A DNA stretch of 64,000 nucleotides from Alteromonas sp. LOR (GTDB taxonomy: Bacteria > Pseudomonadota > Gammaproteobacteria > Enterobacterales > Alteromonadaceae): assembly GCF_000753865.1 (NCBI RefSeq), contig NZ_JQFW01000006.1, positions 165,779 to 229,778 of the forward strand. Reading direction: 5' to 3'. The position numbers were made by a program, and so were the translations under genes. This document shows, in pieces, positions 18,068 to 27,623 of the stretch (positions are counted from its first letter, which is position 1; each line of letters opens with the position of its first letter). The notes under the pieces are model-generated. The model made no database searches, had not been told where the DNA came from, and saw only the letters and a list, made by a program, of their open reading frames with translations.

Positions 18068-19459
18068 ATGTTTATCCAATACTTATCCTCACACTCCCTT
18101 GTATTATTCATCATTGCTGTCATCACCTTATTTCTTCTTGTCGGCTTTGTTGCTCGTTCTTTACATTTAAACGCTCAACTACGAAACAAAGAAAGCAGTT
18201 ATGACGAGATATCCAATGAACTAACATCGCTAAGACAACACTTCGCGGTGGTTAGCGCAAAATCTGAACGAGTCGAGCAACTAGAAATTACGAATCAATC
18301 TCTAGTGCAGTCGCTACATGAAGAGCGCATCACGCTAGCTAGAGTTAAAGCGCAAAACGAGGCCCAGCAAGGGCGAATAGATGCGCTTCATGAAAACCAT
18401 GAAGAAAAATTGGCTAACATGGCTGCCTCTGAACAACGGCTGCAAACTCAGTTTGAAAATCTAGCCAATAGAATCTTTGAGGAAAAGCAGCAGCGATACA
18501 CAACGCAAACTAAACAAAATATTGAGGCAGTGCTCGCGCCGTTTAAGAACGAACTTGAAGGCTTCAAGCGACAAATATCAGAGCAGCATATAAGAGAAGG
18601 ACAAGAACGAGCGTCTCTTAAAACAGAGATATTAAGCCTTAAAGCGCTGAATCAAAAAATAACAGAAGAAGCTTCTGCGCTGACAAGCGCACTCAAAGGA
18701 GATAATAAGAAACAAGGAAATTGGGGCGAAGTGGTTTTAGAGCGCATATTAAAAGAGTCGGGCCTAAGAGAGGGGCATGAATTTGAGACCCAAGTATCTG
18801 CCAAATCTGATAGTGGCAGGCGTTTACAACCGGATGTTGTCGTCCATTTACCTAACGATAAAGATGTCATCATAGATTCAAAAGTTAGTCTTGCGGCCTA
18901 TGAGCGTTTTTACAACTGTGAGGATGAATCGCAAAAAGCGCTGTATTTAAGCCAGCATGTGACTTCTATCAAAGGACATATCAAGGGGTTAGGAGCAAAA
19001 GACTATCAAAACCTCAAAGGATTAAGAACCCTTGACTATGTGCTGCTATTTATCCCTATTGAGCCCGCATTTTTATTGGCTGTAGAAGAAGAGCCAGAGC
19101 TAGTCACTTTGGCGCTAAATCACAATATCATGTTGGTAAGCCCCACTAATTTACTTGTTGCCCTGCGTACAATAAACAACATTTGGCAGTACGAATATCA
19201 AAATCAAAACGCGCAAAAAATAGCAGAGCAGGCCGGAAAGCTTTACGACAAATTTGTAGGCTTTATTAACGATATGGAAAAAGTAGGCAAGTCGTTAGAA
19301 AATGCACAAGGCAGCTTTGAGCAGGCTATGAACAAGTTAACCCGTGGTAGAGGAAACATTGTTCGCCAAATAGAAAACTTTAGAGAGTTGGGAGTACAGC
19401 CTAGTAAGCGATTAGATGTGAATCAGCATGGTTTATCTAGCGACGATAAACAGGATTAA
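18068..19459 (+). CDS. rmuC: DNA recombination protein RmuC
   Basis: From ATG 18068 the protein has 463 residues; the longer frame from TTG 18026 would begin within the upstream terminator and is rejected. An N-terminal transmembrane helix (about residues 10-32) is followed by a long coiled coil to about residue 200. The conserved RmuC domain comes next, with GNWGEVVLERILKESGL, DVIIDSKVSLAAYERF and LLFIPIEPAFLLA. RmuC limits inversions at short inverted repeats, and the domain resembles restriction-like nucleases. It stands alone, facing the protease gene across a terminator. Confidence 0.94.
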   Translation: MFIQYLSSHSLVLFIIAVITLFLLVGFVARSLHLNAQLRNKESSYDEISNELTSLRQHFAVVSAKSERVEQLEITNQSLVQSLHEERITLARVKAQNEAQQGRIDALHENHEEKLANMAASEQRLQTQFENLANRIFEEKQQRYTTQTKQNIEAVLAPFKNELEGFKRQISEQHIREGQERASLKTEILSLKALNQKITEEASALTSALKGDNKKQGNWGEVVLERILKESGLREGHEFETQVSAKSDSGRRLQPDVVVHLPNDKDVIIDSKVSLAAYERFYNCEDESQKALYLSQHVTSIKGHIKGLGAKDYQNLKGLRTLDYVLLFIPIEPAFLLAVEEEPELVTLALNHNIMLVSPTNLLVALRTINNIWQYEYQNQNAQKIAEQAGKLYDKFVGFINDMEKVGKSLENAQGSFEQAMNKLTRGRGNIVRQIENFRELGVQPSKRLDVNQHGLSSDDKQD

Positions 19460-19531
19460 GATTGTGCTCATTAAACATCAACTCAAACATTGACCTGTAT
19501 TTGTACTTTTGTTTGTAGAGTTTGCGCCAAT

Positions 19532-19558
19532 AAAAAAGCCCCTTAAATAAGGGGCTTT
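19532..19558. terminator. Bidirectional terminator between rmuC and protease gene
   Basis: The stem AAAGCCCCTTA/TAAGGGGCTTT has a two-base spacer. The T-run is strongest on the minus strand, serving the protease gene; it can also end rmuC. Confidence 0.85.
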
Positions 19559-19578
19559 GTAATTTCAGCTACTTAAGA

Positions 19579-22500
19579 CTACTTAAAGCGTCTACGTAGG
19601 TAGATTGCTGGTAGAAGTAACAAGCTCAACCAACCCGTAGAACCGCCACCAGTAGAACGAGGTTCTGGAGCAGGCGGTGGTGGAGCAGGTTGCTCACTCA
19701 CTTCGTCAGCTAGGTTGTTAACTGCTACTGTAATTTCAGCCGGCTCAGAGATATTTCCAGATGTATCAATTGCCACTACTTCCATAGTAACGCTCTCGAA
19801 TCCGGCATCAAAATCTAACAGAGAACTATCCGCTACCGTGATGATACCATCACGAGAAACAGACAGTGCAATCGAGCTAGAAGACTGAACGAAGAACTCT
19901 GATACTGGGCTTGTAATACCATCTTCGTCTGACGCTTCGATAGTACCAACCACCGTACCTGTTTCCGTGTTTTCATCAACGTCAAAAGACTGAGCTTCAA
20001 TCGTTGGTGCATTTCCACCGTCTACAGGAATTGTTGTTGCAACAGCACCGTCAGCACCTAGGAACGTGAAACCGCCTGTTCCTACACCACTTAGGAACGC
20101 TGATTGGCCTGGCTCTAGAGTGGGTACCGCCTCACCGCTTGCATCTACTACTGTAGGTGCGCCAAGAAGTGGGAACGAGTAATTAGAAACTACTAAGTCT
20201 TCGTCGTATGCTACAGATGGGAAGAAGTCAAAAGCACTGTTCTCAACACGGAAAGCAACAGTTGCATCCGCATTACCAAGGTCAGCAATTGATAGGCCTA
20301 ATCCATCTAAACAACTTACCATACTCACTACATTTGAACCCGGCTCAAAAAGTGTTGCATTTAATTGACCAGATAATGCACTGAATGGACGTGAGAAAGT
20401 GATAAAGGCTGTAGATTCTCTACCAAATGCTGACTCATTGATCGTCTGTGCAGTAAAATCGAAAGTGCCATCGCCATCAACATCTAAATCCATAAAGAAA
20501 GCGGCTGTGTGAAGTGATGGAATTGGGTCGCGCATGGTAATATTCGCAATCACCACCGCACCTGCTGCACACGTATCAGTTGATGCATACTCAAGTGAGG
20601 TGCTAACAATATCAAATTGCTTGTCAGCGTCTACGCCGCTATCAATCATGGTAGCCACAAGAGCCGTGTCAAAGTCAACAGATCCCGTGTTAGTTACGGT
20701 ACGCAAAACACCGTCTTCGGTTAGTTCAGTGCCTAGTTCCACCGAGCCGTACGCTTTTGGCAATACGTGATAAACGAGGTGCATTGTTGCATCAGATTCA
20801 TCAGTAAGCACTAGCGCACCATCAAATTCAACAGATGTAAGTGCAGGAGTGCCTAAAGGTGTATCCATCACCGTGCTATCAAGTGTCCATTCTGGAAGCT
20901 TAGATGGATCAATAGTCGCCACAACATCAAACGTAACTGTTTGGCCCGCAGGTACAGTTAATGTACTTGGGTATTCCATCGTAAGCGCGCCAGTCTCTGC
21001 ATCATTGGCGAAGCGAGCTTCATCTGACAATGTGTAGGTTTTAGACTCGCCGGAGAAGTTTTTAACCGTCACTGTTTTAGTAATAGACGCTGTCTCGTTA
21101 AGACCAAGTAGACCAAACGCAAGCGCAGCTTGCTTAGTTGACGAGTCCCATGCTGCGGTAGCAGACTTCGACGCTTTTTCAACATCAACAAGACCTGCAC
21201 CGATATAGCTAATTGGAGCAAGTTCAGCGTCTGGGTTAGTTGAACGTGGCTCTAGCGTAACGTCAAGGTTCGCATAGTTCATCAGCGTTGCTTTAAGCTC
21301 AAACGCATTACGGTTAGGGAACACTTCCGCTAGCATAGCTAAAGCTCCAGCCGTAATTGGGCTTGAGAATGAAGTACCACTTATCGGAGACGTACCGTCG
21401 CCTGTACCAACTGCCGCTGTATCAATCGCTGTACCTGGTGCAGTAATTTCAGGCTTTAACAGACCATCTAGTGAAGGGCCACGAGAAGTAAAGGTCGCAA
21501 TCGCGCCAGGCTTGGCGACAAGAACTGAATCGAAAGCAAACATTGCATTGCCGGCTTCAATTGATGCTTTAAGCGCGTCGCCATCTTCTTTTGAAATCAT
21601 TACCGAGTTGATGCCGATTGGCTCAGCAGGCGTACCGCCCATAACGAAAGCGCCATCGCCTTCAATGTTGTTTGCTACAATAACAAACGCAGCGCCAGCA
21701 GCTTCAGCATTGGCTACTTTAGTAGTAAACCCACACGCACCGCGATCAATTAATACAACTTGGTCGGTAAGGTCTGTCGCATATTCAACACAACCTGTTG
21801 CATTAGTTTCTGGCTCTGCGTATACGATAGGCGTTGTGCTATCGATTGAAAACTCTGGCTCAGGGTTAAATGCCGCGCCAACAGCAACAATAGCAGTTTC
21901 GCCTAATGTTGCAGTAATTTCTGCAGTTTCAACTGTAGGGTGAGTCATCGCGCCTACAGAAAGTGCATTGGCAGTTGTGCTTGGACCGCCAACAATAAAT
22001 GGAGTAGGGCCATCGTTACCAGCAGAAATGGCAACTACAACACCAAGCTCGACCGCTTTGTCGATTAGCTCGCCAACAGCACTACCACGGTTGGTACCGA
22101 AATCACCACCAAGTGACATATTAATAACGTCTACGCGGTCTGAAATGTCGCCGTCGCCATTTGGATCCATTGCCGCTTCAAGGCCGGCTAATTGAGCCGC
22201 ACCTGGACAGCTTTGGTCACATACTGTGTATGCGTAAACCTGTGCGTCAGGAGAAACCCCTAAAACAGAATGCGCTACGTGCGTTCCGTGGTTGTTGTTA
22301 TCCATTGGATCAGGGTCGCCGTTAAAGAAGTCGAAACCCCCTATAACATTACCGATAGGCCACGCAGGCGTATCAGCAAGGTCAGCCGTAGCTTCTTCAT
22401 ACGCTTCGATAGTACCCGGGCCGCCAACGGCAGCATGCGTATAATCTAGGCCTGAATCGAGAATGGCAACACGAATTCCTTGACCACTTGCAATATTAGC

Positions 22501-22992
22501 AGTCACTAAGCTTGTTGCGTTTATGTACTCCGCACTATCGGCAATGTGAAGTTCTGAATTTACAACAGGCAAAACACTTTCTACGCCGCTAAGGGTTTTG
22601 ATTTTTGCGATGTCCTGTGAAGAACCATCAATAACCAAACCTGCAACTAAGTTAGTCGTTCTCGATTTAAACGAGACGTTAAGGCCTAAAGATTCGATTT
22701 GTGACTGCAGTGCATCAAGCCCCGTGTTTGCATCGAAAACGGCATCTGTTGGGGCAGAAAAGTTAGACAATCCAGTGCGATTCGCCAGCGCCACGTCTGC
22801 TACCGATACGGCAGAAGAACTTTTCGCTTTAACGAGCCATGTTGTTGCCGACTTGGCAATTGCAGACTGTTCAACAGTTGCATTTTTTTCGAACCTCTTA
22901 GTGAGGGTTTCTATATCGAATCTGTCATTCGCTGCAGCAGTTGTGGCAGACAAAGCCACCAATATTGCAGCGCTTAAAGTTGTTTTTTTCAT
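19579..22992 (-). CDS. Secreted S8 subtilisin-like protease with PA domain and GlyGly-CTERM-like tail
   Basis: The protein has 1137 residues. A signal peptide (cleavage near ATTAAA-ND) is followed by an inhibitor-like propeptide to about residue 150. The catalytic domain has Asp179 (VAILDSGLDYTH), His235 (NNNHGTHVA), oxyanion Asn326 and Ser541 (SGTSFSSP). A PA insert lies at about 385-490. Fibronectin-like and cadherin-like beta domains extend to about 1090. A Pro-rich linker, GGGSTGW, a hydrophobic helix and RRRFK form a GlyGly-CTERM-like signal used by rhombosortase and type II secretion. It probably degrades extracellular protein. Confidence 0.92.
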   Translation of the reverse strand: MKKTTLSAAILVALSATTAAANDRFDIETLTKRFEKNATVEQSAIAKSATTWLVKAKSSSAVSVADVALANRTGLSNFSAPTDAVFDANTGLDALQSQIESLGLNVSFKSRTTNLVAGLVIDGSSQDIAKIKTLSGVESVLPVVNSELHIADSAEYINATSLVTANIASGQGIRVAILDSGLDYTHAAVGGPGTIEAYEEATADLADTPAWPIGNVIGGFDFFNGDPDPMDNNNHGTHVAHSVLGVSPDAQVYAYTVCDQSCPGAAQLAGLEAAMDPNGDGDISDRVDVINMSLGGDFGTNRGSAVGELIDKAVELGVVVAISAGNDGPTPFIVGGPSTTANALSVGAMTHPTVETAEITATLGETAIVAVGAAFNPEPEFSIDSTTPIVYAEPETNATGCVEYATDLTDQVVLIDRGACGFTTKVANAEAAGAAFVIVANNIEGDGAFVMGGTPAEPIGINSVMISKEDGDALKASIEAGNAMFAFDSVLVAKPGAIATFTSRGPSLDGLLKPEITAPGTAIDTAAVGTGDGTSPISGTSFSSPITAGALAMLAEVFPNRNAFELKATLMNYANLDVTLEPRSTNPDAELAPISYIGAGLVDVEKASKSATAAWDSSTKQAALAFGLLGLNETASITKTVTVKNFSGESKTYTLSDEARFANDAETGALTMEYPSTLTVPAGQTVTFDVVATIDPSKLPEWTLDSTVMDTPLGTPALTSVEFDGALVLTDESDATMHLVYHVLPKAYGSVELGTELTEDGVLRTVTNTGSVDFDTALVATMIDSGVDADKQFDIVSTSLEYASTDTCAAGAVVIANITMRDPIPSLHTAAFFMDLDVDGDGTFDFTAQTINESAFGRESTAFITFSRPFSALSGQLNATLFEPGSNVVSMVSCLDGLGLSIADLGNADATVAFRVENSAFDFFPSVAYDEDLVVSNYSFPLLGAPTVVDASGEAVPTLEPGQSAFLSGVGTGGFTFLGADGAVATTIPVDGGNAPTIEAQSFDVDENTETGTVVGTIEASDEDGITSPVSEFFVQSSSSIALSVSRDGIITVADSSLLDFDAGFESVTMEVVAIDTSGNISEPAEITVAVNNLADEVSEQPAPPPPAPEPRSTGGGSTGWLSLLLLPAIYLRRRFK

Positions 22993-23354
22993 AGTTAATC
23001 TCTTGTGGTTTTATTCCCCGGCGCCTCAGTGAATATGCTTTTATTATTTTTAAGCTGGCACATTCCACATTGCCTTTTTCACCAAGACCCTACAATTATT
23101 AGCACACTTGTCACATGAATGTCATGAGTGTTTCAAAATTAAATACATTACATATTTTGTTACATTTACATCGGGTATGAATTTGGAATAAAACAAAAAG
23201 ATTTTGCGATGTTTTCGCTGTGAGATACGCAAATTTCGTAACTAAATTACACATTTCGGCTTTGGCAAATGTTTCTTTTCCGACGGCTAGCTGTTCATTA
23301 AATAGAATTATATTTCTCATTAATGTCACAATTTTTACAACGAATTTACCTTTG

Positions 23355-23370
23355 TAGGATAGATATCCTA
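23355..23370. promoter_or_regulatory. Palindrome upstream of bkd operon
   Basis: TAGGATA-GA-TATCCTA is a perfect 7-bp inverted repeat with a two-base spacer, typical of a dimeric regulator site. It lies about 145 bp upstream of the first bkd start. The binding protein is unknown. Confidence 0.45.
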
Positions 23371-23424
23371 TCTTGAGCAGGTTTAGTAGTTCATGCTCTT
23401 CATCTTGCAAACAAATTCATTTCT

Positions 23425-23447
23425 AATGAGGAATACACTTCCTCATT
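23425..23447. promoter_or_regulatory. Palindrome close to bkd start
   Basis: AATGAGGAA-TACAC-TTCCTCATT is a perfect 9-bp inverted repeat ending 66 bp upstream of the bkd GTG. No T-run follows, so an operator or leader hairpin is more likely than a terminator. Confidence 0.5.
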
Positions 23448-23513
23448 GTTTCTACTACCATCTTTTACAACGATAGATATTGCTATTAGCCCTCAAATAT
23501 AAGAGGAAAAATT

Positions 23514-24701
23514 GTGAAAGATAGAAATCATCTCGCAGATGTAAAAACCGTATCCAACGTACAAATAATAAAAAATGGTGTGGTCGACATCCCAATGCTT
23601 CAGATCTTGTCTGCTGAAGGAAGTGTCATTGATGGCGCAGTGGAACCCACACTGACAAAAGAAGAATCACTAAAAATTTATGACACGATGGAATATATTC
23701 GTGTCTTAGACGAGAGAATGGTCGGTGCGCAGCGCCAGGGTCGTATTAGTTTCTATCTTGCCAGCACCGGCGAGGAAGCTGCATCGGTAGCAAGCGCGGC
23801 AGCGCTGTCACCAGACGATATGATCATGTCGCAGTACAGAGAGCAGGGCGCATTAGCCTACCGTGGTTACACAACAAACCAATTCATGAACCAAATGTTC
23901 AGCAACAAAGACGACCCAAACAAAGGCCGTCAAATGCCCATTCACTATGGTGACAAAGCGCTGAATTTCATGACTATCTCATCACCCCTTGGTACCCAGA
24001 TCCCACAGGCATCGGGTTATGCTTACGGCCAAAAGATGTCTGGAAAAGACGTTGTTACCATCTGCTATTTTGGTGAAGGTGCTGCATCTGAGGGTGATTT
24101 CCACGCCGGTTTGAATATGGCTGCGGTCTTAAACTGCCCAGTTATATTTTTCTGCCGTAATAATGGATACGCCATATCGACGCCAGCTGAAGAACAATTT
24201 GCCGGTGACGGGATAGCGTCTCGTGGTCTAGGCTATGGCATTAAGACTATTCGCGTTGATGGTAACGACCCGCTGGCAGTTTACGCTGCAACAAAAGAAG
24301 CCAGGGCCCTTGCTATTGCAGAAAAGTGTCCCGTGCTCATTGAAGCGATGACATATCGCCTTGCTGCACACTCCACGTCTGACGATCCAACGGGTTATCG
24401 CTCAAGAGACGAAGAAGATAAATGGCGCGCCAAAGACCCAATTACCCGAATGGCCAATTGGCTTGAAGGGAAGGGATGGTTTGATGAAAAAGAAAATGAC
24501 AAGCGCGTGGAAAAAGCGAGACAAGATGTGCTTGCAGCTATGAAGGCGTGTGAAAAAACAGATGTGTGTGATATCGACGACATCATCGAAGACGTATACG
24601 ATACCCCACCTTGGCATTTAAAAGAACAGTTAGCCTCATTAAAGGCACATATTAAGAAATATCCTCAGAGATATCCTAAAACAGCGGGGAGAGTGAAGTA
24701 A
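23514..24701 (+). CDS. bkdA1: Branched-chain 2-oxoacid dehydrogenase E1 subunit alpha
   Basis: The 395-residue protein starts at GTG behind AGAGG. It has the TPP-binding motif GEGAASEGD, later closed by RNNGYAIS, and the E1-alpha blocks [23 protein letters not shown] and [16 protein letters not shown]. The last of these is a phosphorylation-loop equivalent typical of the 2-oxoisovalerate enzyme. With E1 beta it decarboxylates the 2-oxoacids of valine, leucine and isoleucine. It is first in a three-gene operon; its TAA overlaps the next ATG by one base. Confidence 0.95.
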   Translation: MKDRNHLADVKTVSNVQIIKNGVVDIPMLQILSAEGSVIDGAVEPTLTKEESLKIYDTMEYIRVLDERMVGAQRQGRISFYLASTGEEAASVASAAALSPDDMIMSQYREQGALAYRGYTTNQFMNQMFSNKDDPNKGRQMPIHYGDKALNFMTISSPLGTQIPQASGYAYGQKMSGKDVVTICYFGEGAASEGDFHAGLNMAAVLNCPVIFFCRNNGYAISTPAEEQFAGDGIASRGLGYGIKTIRVDGNDPLAVYAATKEARALAIAEKCPVLIEAMTYRLAAHSTSDDPTGYRSRDEEDKWRAKDPITRMANWLEGKGWFDEKENDKRVEKARQDVLAAMKACEKTDVCDIDDIIEDVYDTPPWHLKEQLASLKAHIKKYPQRYPKTAGRVK

Positions 24702-25678
24702 TGGCTAAAATGAATTTACTACAAGCAATTAATAACGCCCTCATTACTGCCATGACCGAAGATGAAAAAGTGATGGTGTTTGGTGAAGATGTTGGCCATT
24801 TTGGCGGTGTTTTTCGCGCGACAAGCCACTTACAAGAAAAGTTCGGTAAAGGTAGATGTTTCAACACCCCTCTAACCGAGCAAGGGATTATCGGATTTGC
24901 GAATGGATTAGCGTCACAGGGCTCAGTACCGGTAGCGGAAATTCAATTTGGCGATTATATTTTCCCCGCATTTGATCAAATTGTGAATGAAACAGCGAAG
25001 TGGCGATACCGCTCAGGTAGTCAATTCGATGTTGGTTCGTTGACCATTCGCACTCCCTACGGCGGCGGCATTGCGGGCGGCCTGTATCATAGCCAATCTC
25101 CGGAAGCCTTTTTTGCTCACTGCCCAGGCCTAAAAATAGTGGTACCGAGAGACCCATACCATGCAAAAGGGTTATTGCTTGCTTCTATAAGAGATAAAAA
25201 TCCAGTTCTGTTCATGGAGCCTAAGCGTCTTTACAGAGCTTCTGTGGCCGATGTTCCTGAGGAAGATTATGAACTGCCTCTGGGTAAAGCCGATATTGTG
25301 CAAGAAGGTAACGACATTACGTTGCTGGGATGGGGTGCTCAAATAGAGATTTTGCAAAAAGCGGCAGATATGGCACTTGAAGACGGTGTGTCATGTGAAA
25401 TTGTAGACTTGAGAAGTATATTACCTTGGGATGTGGACACAGTTATGCAGTCAGTCATGAAGACGGGACGTTTGCTGATTAACCACGAAGCACCACTCAC
25501 GGGCGGTTTTGCCAGTGAAATTGCAGCAAGTATTCAAGAGCGTTGTTTTTTATATCTTGAAGCGCCCATTGCTCGAGTGTGTGGTTTAGATACACCTTAT
25601 CCACTAGCTCATGAAAAAGAATACATGCCAGACGAAATTAAAACGTACGAAGCTATTAAGCGTACGCTTCATTATTAA
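24701..25678 (+). CDS. bkdA2: Branched-chain 2-oxoacid dehydrogenase E1 subunit beta
   Basis: This 325-residue beta subunit has the transketolase pyrimidine domain ([47 protein letters not shown]) and the C-terminal transketolase domain ([25 protein letters not shown]). It forms the alpha2beta2 E1 with BkdA1. It is coupled to its neighbours by one-base overlaps at both ends (TAATG). Length and motifs are intact. Confidence 0.95.
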   Translation: MAKMNLLQAINNALITAMTEDEKVMVFGEDVGHFGGVFRATSHLQEKFGKGRCFNTPLTEQGIIGFANGLASQGSVPVAEIQFGDYIFPAFDQIVNETAKWRYRSGSQFDVGSLTIRTPYGGGIAGGLYHSQSPEAFFAHCPGLKIVVPRDPYHAKGLLLASIRDKNPVLFMEPKRLYRASVADVPEEDYELPLGKADIVQEGNDITLLGWGAQIEILQKAADMALEDGVSCEIVDLRSILPWDVDTVMQSVMKTGRLLINHEAPLTGGFASEIAASIQERCFLYLEAPIARVCGLDTPYPLAHEKEYMPDEIKTYEAIKRTLHY

Positions 25679-25695
25679 TGACGGGAGAAGTAGCA

Positions 25696-27414
25696 ATGAC
25701 AATTGAATTTATTTTACCCGACATTGGTGAAGGCATTGTTGAATGTGAGTTGTTGGAATGGTTGGTTAGCGAAGGCGAACACATTGAAGAAGACCAGCCA
25801 GTAGCCGAAGTCATGACGGATAAAGCGACAGTACAAATTCCTGCCATGCATGCAGGCGTAGTAGAAAAGCTGCACTATGCTGTAGGTGAAATAGCAAAAG
25901 TGCACGAGCCGCTATTCTCCATGAAGCCAGACGCTTCTGATGCAGAAGCTTCCATTTCAGAAGCAGCTGAAAGAGATACGGCTGAACAAGGCGCATCTCA
26001 GACTAACAGTAGCAATTCAACAACTTCAAATGCGTCATCTCATTCATCGACTATCGAAGACTTTATTCTTCCCGATATTGGTGAGGGGATTGTTGAATGT
26101 GAAATTGTTAAATGGAATGTGCAAGAAGGCGACAGCATTGAAGAAGATCAGGCCGTTGTTGAGGTGATGACCGATAAAGCTGTAGTGGAAATTCCTGCCA
26201 AAAATGCGGGTATCGTTCACAAACTTTATTATGCACAGGGTGAAATTGCTGCAGTACACAGCCCACTTTTCGCGCTTTCTGTTGAGGGCGCTGAAGTTCG
26301 AGAGCAAGCACCAGCCAATGCCAAAGCATCAGATTCTAACAGTGCAGCTAGCGCCAAACCGACGTCTTCGAATGCTAATGCACAAAGCGGCAGTAAAGCA
26401 GTCGAACGGGAAAACGATACCAAATGGAAAGACGGTGACTTTGAACCACCTATTTCTATTCCAGGTAAAGTGCTAGCAAGTCCTGCGGTGCGTCGTATCG
26501 CCAGAGAGAAAGATATTGATTTGCTCAACGTATCGGGTTCGGGGAAAAAGGGGCGTATTTTAAAATCTGACGTACTTACATCTGTTTCTGCGTCTGCTTC
26601 TGCGTCTTCTTCTGAGTCAAGCCAATCGGTGTCAGGTAAAGATGCAACGTCTACAGCAGCATCAGCGAAAGAGTCTTCAACGAGCGCAGTTCAAAATACT
26701 GTTACAGGCTCAACTCGCGTGGAAAAAGTGCGCGGTATCCAATCTGCAATGGCGAAACAAATGGCGGCCTCTGTGTATACCATTCCACACTTTACGGTGA
26801 GTGATGAGGTGGTAATGGATAATCTCATTGCACTTCGCACAAATCTCAAGCCCGAGTTTGAGAAAAAAGAGGTTAAACTTAGCTTCATGCCGTTTTTCGT
26901 CAAGGCCATGTCGCTAGCGCTTACCGAGTTTCCAGTCATCAATAGTCAGCTCAATGATGAAGGTACTGAGCTCACCTATTTCGATGACCACAATATTGGA
27001 TTTGCTGTGGACTCCAAGATAGGGTTGTTAGTGCCCAATATTAAAGGGGTTCAGCATCTGTCGCTACTCGATATTGCTGTGCAAATGCAGCATATTATTG
27101 ACCAAGCAAGAGCAGGGCGAGTATCTGGTGAGCACCTTAAAGGAGGTACCATCAGTATCTCAAATATCGGTGCGATTGGTGGGATCACAGCGACTCCTGT
27201 GATTAACAAACCGGAAGCCGCCATTGTTGCCTTGGGCAAAACCCAAAAATTGCCACGATTTGATGCCGACGATAACGTGATTGCTCAGCATATTATGGCG
27301 GTTAATTGGTCAGGGGATCATCGCATAATTGATGGCGCAACCATGGTTCGTTTTAATAACCTATGGATGAGCTACCTTACTTCGCCTGAAAAGATGCTCA
27401 TGCATTTGAAATAG
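25696..27414 (+). CDS. bkdB: Branched-chain 2-oxoacid dehydrogenase E2 (dihydrolipoyl acyltransferase), two lipoyl domains
   Basis: ATG 25696, with GGGAG about eight bases upstream, gives 572 residues; ATG 25678 would add six. Two lipoyl domains carry lipoylated lysines at about 43 and 161 (both EVMTDKA). Ser/Ala/Thr-rich linkers flank an E3-binding domain (ASPAVRRIAREKDIDLLNVSG). The catalytic core ends with HRIIDGA. E2 transfers the branched acyl group to CoA. Most bacterial BKD E2s have one lipoyl domain. No lpd gene for E3 is in the operon, so E3 is probably shared. A terminator follows. Confidence 0.95.
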   Translation: MTIEFILPDIGEGIVECELLEWLVSEGEHIEEDQPVAEVMTDKATVQIPAMHAGVVEKLHYAVGEIAKVHEPLFSMKPDASDAEASISEAAERDTAEQGASQTNSSNSTTSNASSHSSTIEDFILPDIGEGIVECEIVKWNVQEGDSIEEDQAVVEVMTDKAVVEIPAKNAGIVHKLYYAQGEIAAVHSPLFALSVEGAEVREQAPANAKASDSNSAASAKPTSSNANAQSGSKAVERENDTKWKDGDFEPPISIPGKVLASPAVRRIAREKDIDLLNVSGSGKKGRILKSDVLTSVSASASASSSESSQSVSGKDATSTAASAKESSTSAVQNTVTGSTRVEKVRGIQSAMAKQMAASVYTIPHFTVSDEVVMDNLIALRTNLKPEFEKKEVKLSFMPFFVKAMSLALTEFPVINSQLNDEGTELTYFDDHNIGFAVDSKIGLLVPNIKGVQHLSLLDIAVQMQHIIDQARAGRVSGEHLKGGTISISNIGAIGGITATPVINKPEAAIVALGKTQKLPRFDADDNVIAQHIMAVNWSGDHRIIDGATMVRFNNLWMSYLTSPEKMLMHLK

Positions 27415-27473
27415 GCAAAGTTTGAAAGAGCTAACACAGCGTGACTAACGGAGCGCCTAGAAAGTAGCGTCTT

Positions 27474-27510
27474 AAAAGGGCTAATTGGTATGACAATTAG
27501 CCCTTTTTTA
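27474..27510 (+). terminator. Intrinsic terminator after bkd operon
   Basis: The stem AAAAGGGCTAATTG/CAATTAGCCCTTTT has loop GTATGA and a trailing T-run. Confidence 0.9.
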
Positions 27511-27623
27511 TTGCCCTATTTTCTAGCCCTTTTTTTAACCCCCGTTGGCTTAGGAATGTACTCGGTTAACACGAGAGGTTATTATGGCGTTACAGAGTTA
27601 TCAAAAATCGATGTAGAGGTTTT

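Larger units (their letters stand above)
22993..23513. other. 520-bp intergenic region, divergent promoters
   Basis: This AT-rich stretch separates the minus-strand protease gene from the plus-strand bkd operon. I see two perfect inverted repeats (23355-23370 and 23425-23447, listed separately) and no convincing gene. A minus-strand open frame at 23111-23410 lacks a good start site and recognisable protein character. Promoters for both neighbours must lie here. Confidence 0.6.

Noticed and set aside
21512..21943. 143-codon plus-strand frame opposite the S8 protease gene
   Set aside because: Antisense shadow of a high-quality coding region; low-complexity Ser/Ala/Thr composition typical of reverse-strand frames.
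23111..23410. 99-codon minus-strand open frame in the protease-bkd intergenic region
   Set aside because: AT-rich, no ribosome-binding site, composition unlike the neighbours, and it covers palindromes that look regulatory.
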